A stretch of DNA of 64,000 bases from Diplonema japonicum. Its lineage: Eukaryota > Euglenozoa > Diplonemea > Diplonemida > Diplonemidae. The stretch is taken from positions 248,001 through 312,000 of the forward strand of contig OZ025694.1 of assembly GCA_964019335.1 (NCBI GenBank), written 5' to 3'. Each line of letters begins with the position of its first letter. Position 1 is the first letter of the stretch. The translations under genes were made by a program, and so were the position numbers. Below the pieces are notes generated by a model. It did no database searches, was not told the DNA's origin, and saw only the letters and a program-made list of their open reading frames with translations. Below are positions 60,776 to 64,000 of this stretch, one piece after another.

Positions 60776-61085
60776 CAGGTGGTGGGGATAACATGAAAAT
60801 ATAAGAAAAACATCAGATGTGTTGTTCGCTGTTGACCTCCTCGTCGGTCATCACCGGTAGCGCCCGAGTGGAAGAACATAGTGCAGATGCTCAGCAAACT
60901 GCACGAGCGCAGAATCTTGGTTACCCGGGGCGCACCGGCTGGGGTTGAGCTGTACACCGCACGCATTAAGGACACGACGCAGAACGCAGAAGAAGCTACA
61001 ACTCGGCCGACGGCGCGCCCCTGTAATCAAGTAGACAGTTCTTGTGCAGGGCGCCGCCAACACCGGCCTCCTCTAACTCATATAT
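60776..61085 (+). mobile_element. SINE-like repeat, copy S5 (fullest copy)
   Basis: Starts CAGGTGGTGGGGATAACATG after a T-run and ends CGGCCTCCTCTAACTCATAT before a T-run. About 310 bases, no coding capacity conserved among copies. It abuts the preceding repeat with only a T-run between. The tail core is shared with the retrotransposon copies at 38 and 48 kb. Confidence 0.85.
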
Positions 61086-62112
61086 TTTTTTTTTGGGTTT
61101 ATTGAAGTGAATTACCCCTCTTTTTTTTTTCACTTGTCTTTGTAGACATCTTTTTTTTAACAACAACGAAAGAACATTTCTGTTGGTTTCCTGTTGTAAA
61201 AAAAGAAAAGAAGAAATAAGGGGACGACTGGCCCCATCCCCCCCACCTTCCTCTGGCAGTACACAGCATATATATTAAGAGAAAAACACGAAAAAGAAAA
61301 CAGAAGAAGAAGAAGAAAAAAAAAAAGAAGCTTATGGTTTTTTTTTTTCTCTGTCTGGAAAATTTGAAAGAACTAGGTCGAATCTGTTGTTTTTTTCTTT
61401 TGTGTGAAAAAAAAGCTGGTTTAACTTAAGTTAGCGGGCAAAGCTACACCTGCTCTTTTTCCTTTTTTTCTATTCATTGCACGCTTAACGCCACCTAGTG
61501 TTGCAATCAAAGCCCCATTTTTTTTATTTTTTTTTATATCCTTTTTTTTTTCTTTTTGCTGGATTTATTGACAACGAATGAGCCTATCCTTTTTTCTAAA
61601 GATTTACCTCCCCCGAGCTCTTTTATTTATTTCTTATTTTTACTTTTTTTTTTTTTTTTTTTTATTATTGCAATTACAATTCAAAAACCTTGCTTACTGT
61701 AAATCTCTTTTTTTTTTTCTTCCTCTTTTTCTGTACCGGAAAGAAAAGAGGCGAATCTGGTAGGTATACAATGGGGAAAAGAGAAAAGAAAAAGATGGAA
61801 CTCTTTTTTATAACCTCACTTGGGTCTCTCCTCAAGGCCAACATCAATCTCCTAGCAAAGCCTACCTCGGCCTTCCCTCTATATGGTTATAAGGGATTTC
61901 GTAAATGAAGGCCAAATAAGATTCGTCTAAAGCGGAGAGAATTTTCCGGGAAGATTGTCCTTTTTGTTTTGGCGCTTTAAAAAGAAAAAAAAAAAAAAGC
62001 ACTTAAGCTTGCCGCTTTTGTGCTGAGCAAAAAAACGGAGAATACTGCGTGCATCTCGGCTCGTTGTTTCGGGTTTTGTTAGTTTAGGTAATAATTTAAA
62101 GAAAAAAAAAAG

Positions 62113-62145
<33 letters not shown>

Positions 62146-62180
62146 GGATTTTTCTTTTTCTTCTTTTTTCTTTTATCTCT
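61086..62180. other. Spacer with a retrotransposon tail at 61479-61522
   Basis: CGCTTAACGCCACCTAGTGT with TGCAATCAAAGCCCCA and a T-run is a second copy of the tail that ends the 54.5-kb element. The rest is homopolymer-rich. A 60-codon reading near 61770-61908 is not supported as a gene. Confidence 0.5.
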
Positions 62181-62230
62181 AGCTGGGGTAGAGTTGGATT
62201 AGAAAGCTACAGCTCGGCAGAGGGGTTCTT
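62181..62230 (+). mobile_element. SINE-like fragment, copy S6
   Basis: AGCTGGGGTAGAGTTGGATT is followed by AGAAAGCTACAGCTCGGCAG, matching two S5 blocks (GGCTGGGGTTGAGCTGTA and AGAAGCTACAACTCGGCC) with the bases between them deleted. Confidence 0.5.
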
Positions 62231-62244
62231 TTTTTTTTTTTCTT

Positions 62245-62277
<33 letters not shown>

Positions 62278-62417
62278 CCTATCCATTATCTCTTCTCTCT
62301 CGTTCTACAAAACAAACACAACAAAAAAAGGTATTTCTTGCTTTTTATTAACCTTTAAAACCTTCTATTCCATAAACCAGTACGTTCCCATGAACAGGTC
62401 AACCCCCCCACCTCCCC

Positions 62418-64000
62418 ATGTGGTTTAAGTGGTTTCTCACCTCTGTAATATGTTCGATCTCCACGGTGCACGCCCAACGAACCAGAGTAGGGTGCTACAC
62501 AGATGCGATTTCAGCCAGAACGCTGTCTCACCTTGAAGGGGCAAGAGAAAGTGATTTAACAGTGAAAGGGTGCTCGGATCGGTGCCAGTCGAAGGGCTAC
62601 CGGTTTGCTGGACTGGAAATCGGTAACGAGTGTTTTTGTGGAGACTTCATCTTCGAGGTTTCAAGCCAGGTGCCCGACAACGAGTGCAGCCTGAGGTGCA
62701 CCGGAAGCCTTGAAGACACATGTGGAGGGCTGTTCAGGATTGAAATATTTGACCTGTTGCCTGTGCCTGCTCCAGTCACGCCTCCGCCTCAGTACCTCAA
62801 ACGGTTAGGCTGTTATAAGGACCGAGACTCCCCCCGTGTGCTCTCTCGTGTTGTTCTGTACCGTGACCCTGCCCTCACGGTGGCAAAATGTGTCTCTGCG
62901 TGCCTTTCCCGTGAGGCCCTCTTTGCCGGTGTGGAGTTCGGCAATGAATGCTTCTGCGGCGACGTCCCCACCTCATGGGACTGGGTCCCTGACACGCAGT
63001 GCCGCGAGCCTTGTTCCGGCAGCCCCCAGGACACCTGCGGTGGGTTTTACAAGATTGAGCTCTTCCGCATCGCTGTTGCTCCCGTGCCTGTTGAGGCACC
63101 CGCGCAATCTCCTTACGCTGCACCTCATAGTGCCCCTCTTGATATCCCTCCGCCTCTCGACAGCCTTCCTGCTAGTGTGCCTCTTGACGTACCCATTGAC
63201 AGCCTTCCTGCTGACACCCCTCTTGACGCTGTGCCTTCTGACGGCATCCCTCTCGACGGTGTCCCCGTTGACAGTCCGAGTCTTCCTGTAGTAACCCCTG
63301 ATGACATCACTCCTGATAGTGTCCCTCTAGATGGTGTGCCTCCTGGCAGCATCCCTATTAACAGTCCGCCTCTTGACAGCCTTCCTACTGATGTGCCTTC
63401 TGACAGCGCCCCTCTTGATGGTGAGCCTGAGAGTACCCCTCATGGTGACAGTGCCCCTCATGGCGATAGCGTGCCTGAAAGTACCCCTCATGGTGCGCCC
63501 GACAGTGTCCCTCTTGATGGTGTGCCTGAGAGTACCCCTCATGGCATGCCCAACAGTGCCCCTCGTGGCGATAGCGTGCCTACCCCTCATGGTGTGCCCG
63601 ACAGTGCTCCTCTTGATGGTGTGCCTGAGAGTACCCCTCATGGCGTGCCCGACAGTGCCCCTCTTGACGGTGTGCCTGTTGAGGATCCAAGCGCCCCAGT
63701 GGGAGCGCCTCCTGCGAATGACATGCCGGGTGAACCTGGTGCCACTCCCTTGGTGTCTGGTGACACGGCACCGAACTCAAACCAGGCGCCAGAAACTGCA
63801 GGCCACGTACCTGTGAATACACAGGTCACAAGAGAAGAAAGGATAGCAGCTGCCCAGAGGGCGGTGGCGGAGGAATTGGAAGGGGGTTTGGGGCCTTTTG
63901 GGGATTTGCACACGATGCCAATACTGACGGAGGAGGAAATAGAACATGCAGAGGAAGATCTTAGGCAGTCGGCGTTGATGACGACATTAGTCATTGTGCT
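62418..64000 (+). CDS. Secreted or membrane WSC-domain protein, cut by window end
   Basis: From ATG 62418 the frame is open to the window edge (527 codons). It starts with a signal peptide (MWFKWFLTSVICSISTVHA). Two WSC domains follow at about 24-111 and 130-217, each with GCY, FAGxExGNECFCGD and the TCGG landmark, and eight cysteines in the first. WSC domains bind glycans or act as wall-stress sensors in fungi. A long Pro/Ser/Asp/Gly-rich region (about 225-450) comes next with imperfect units like LDGVPESTPHG, then a short acidic helix. The last residues (ALMTTLVIVL) look like the start of a membrane span. It is probably a stalked cell-surface protein. The missing C-terminus could carry a signalling tail. 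Confidence 0.85.
   Translation, partial: MWFKWFLTSVICSISTVHAQRTRVGCYTDAISARTLSHLEGARESDLTVKGCSDRCQSKGYRFAGLEIGNECFCGDFIFEVSSQVPDNECSLRCTGSLEDTCGGLFRIEIFDLLPVPAPVTPPPQYLKRLGCYKDRDSPRVLSRVVLYRDPALTVAKCVSACLSREALFAGVEFGNECFCGDVPTSWDWVPDTQCREPCSGSPQDTCGGFYKIELFRIAVAPVPVEAPAQSPYAAPHSAPLDIPPPLDSLPASVPLDVPIDSLPADTPLDAVPSDGIPLDGVPVDSPSLPVVTPDDITPDSVPLDGVPPGSIPINSPPLDSLPTDVPSDSAPLDGEPESTPHGDSAPHGDSVPESTPHGAPDSVPLDGVPESTPHGMPNSAPRGDSVPTPHGVPDSAPLDGVPESTPHGVPDSAPLDGVPVEDPSAPVGAPPANDMPGEPGATPLVSGDTAPNSNQAPETAGHVPVNTQVTREERIAAAQRAVAEELEGGLGPFGDLHTMPILTEEEIEHAEEDLRQSALMTTLVIV
63400..63690 (+). repeat. Degenerate 51-base stalk repeat
   Basis: GATGGTGTGCCTGAGAGTAC and CCCCTCATGGCGTGCCCGAC recur, encoding PESTPHGxPDSxPLDGV units. 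This is a length-variable stalk region of the WSC protein. Confidence 0.8.

Noticed and set aside
62813-63994. Other-frame readings over the WSC stalk region
   Set aside because: They arise from the 51-base repeat; the WSC frame from 62418 has signal peptide, two domains and no stop.
2100-64000. CRISPR array
   Set aside because: No direct repeats with unique spacers; tandem repeats here are coding (LRR, stalk) or microsatellites.

Overview
The window looks like nuclear DNA of a unicellular eukaryote. Genes are free of obvious introns, TAA, TAG and TGA are all used as stops, and products are eukaryotic (protein kinase, U-box ligases, WSC domains, prenylcysteine-oxidase-like and glutaminyl-cyclase-like enzymes). 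Every host gene I can support lies on the + strand. Spacers are dominated by long A, T, C and G homopolymers, and many starts follow a pyrimidine run, an AG and an A-rich leader; one spacer is only 75 bases. This one-way, intron-poor, pyrimidine-tract-plus-AG layout resembles polycistronic, trans-spliced genomes such as Euglenozoa (diplonemid or kinetoplastid relatives). That placement is inference; no spliced-leader or rRNA gene was seen. Layout: 0.1-0.23 kb small MITE; 0.4-1.1 NMNAT-like nucleotidyltransferase; 1.7-4.1 protein kinase with a 25-residue LRR array and two frameshifts; 4.2-6.6 degraded non-LTR retrotransposon; 7.2-7.9 DsbA/FrnE-like oxidoreductase; 8.0-11.9 large coiled-coil protein; 12.1-17.4 three tandem sterol-oxidase-like paralogs; 17.4-27.0 gene-poor repeat island (SINE-like copy, hAT-like element and MITEs, a pogo-like element nested at a TA in an older repeat); 27.0-33.1 two membrane-anchored glutaminyl-cyclase-like proteins, one a triple-domain enzyme and one a likely pseudoenzyme; 34.1-37.1 two low-complexity proteins; 37.2-39.4 retrotransposon 3-prime piece and TIR elements; 39.5-41.5 secreted CBM9-like protein and a SAM methyltransferase; 41.8-45.7 DNA-transposon cluster including a piggyBac-like element with TTAT duplications; 45.8-47.2 prenylcysteine-oxidase-like flavoprotein; 49.2-52.3 small membrane protein and a RanBP2-type zinc-finger protein broken at A-tracts; 52.6-58.8 two transmembrane U-box proteins around a retrotransposon remnant; 58.8-62.3 repeats; 62.4-end a WSC-domain surface protein cut by the window edge. 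The most novel host signal is the U-box pair: signal peptide, propeller-like ectodomain, one membrane span and a cytoplasmic U-box whose DNA is identical over 178 bases in both genes while the ectodomains have diverged. The mobile DNA forms a network: retrotransposon and SINE-like copies share a 3-prime tail core (CCTTTAACTCATAT) and all point the same way as the genes, while DNA transposons sit in both orientations.
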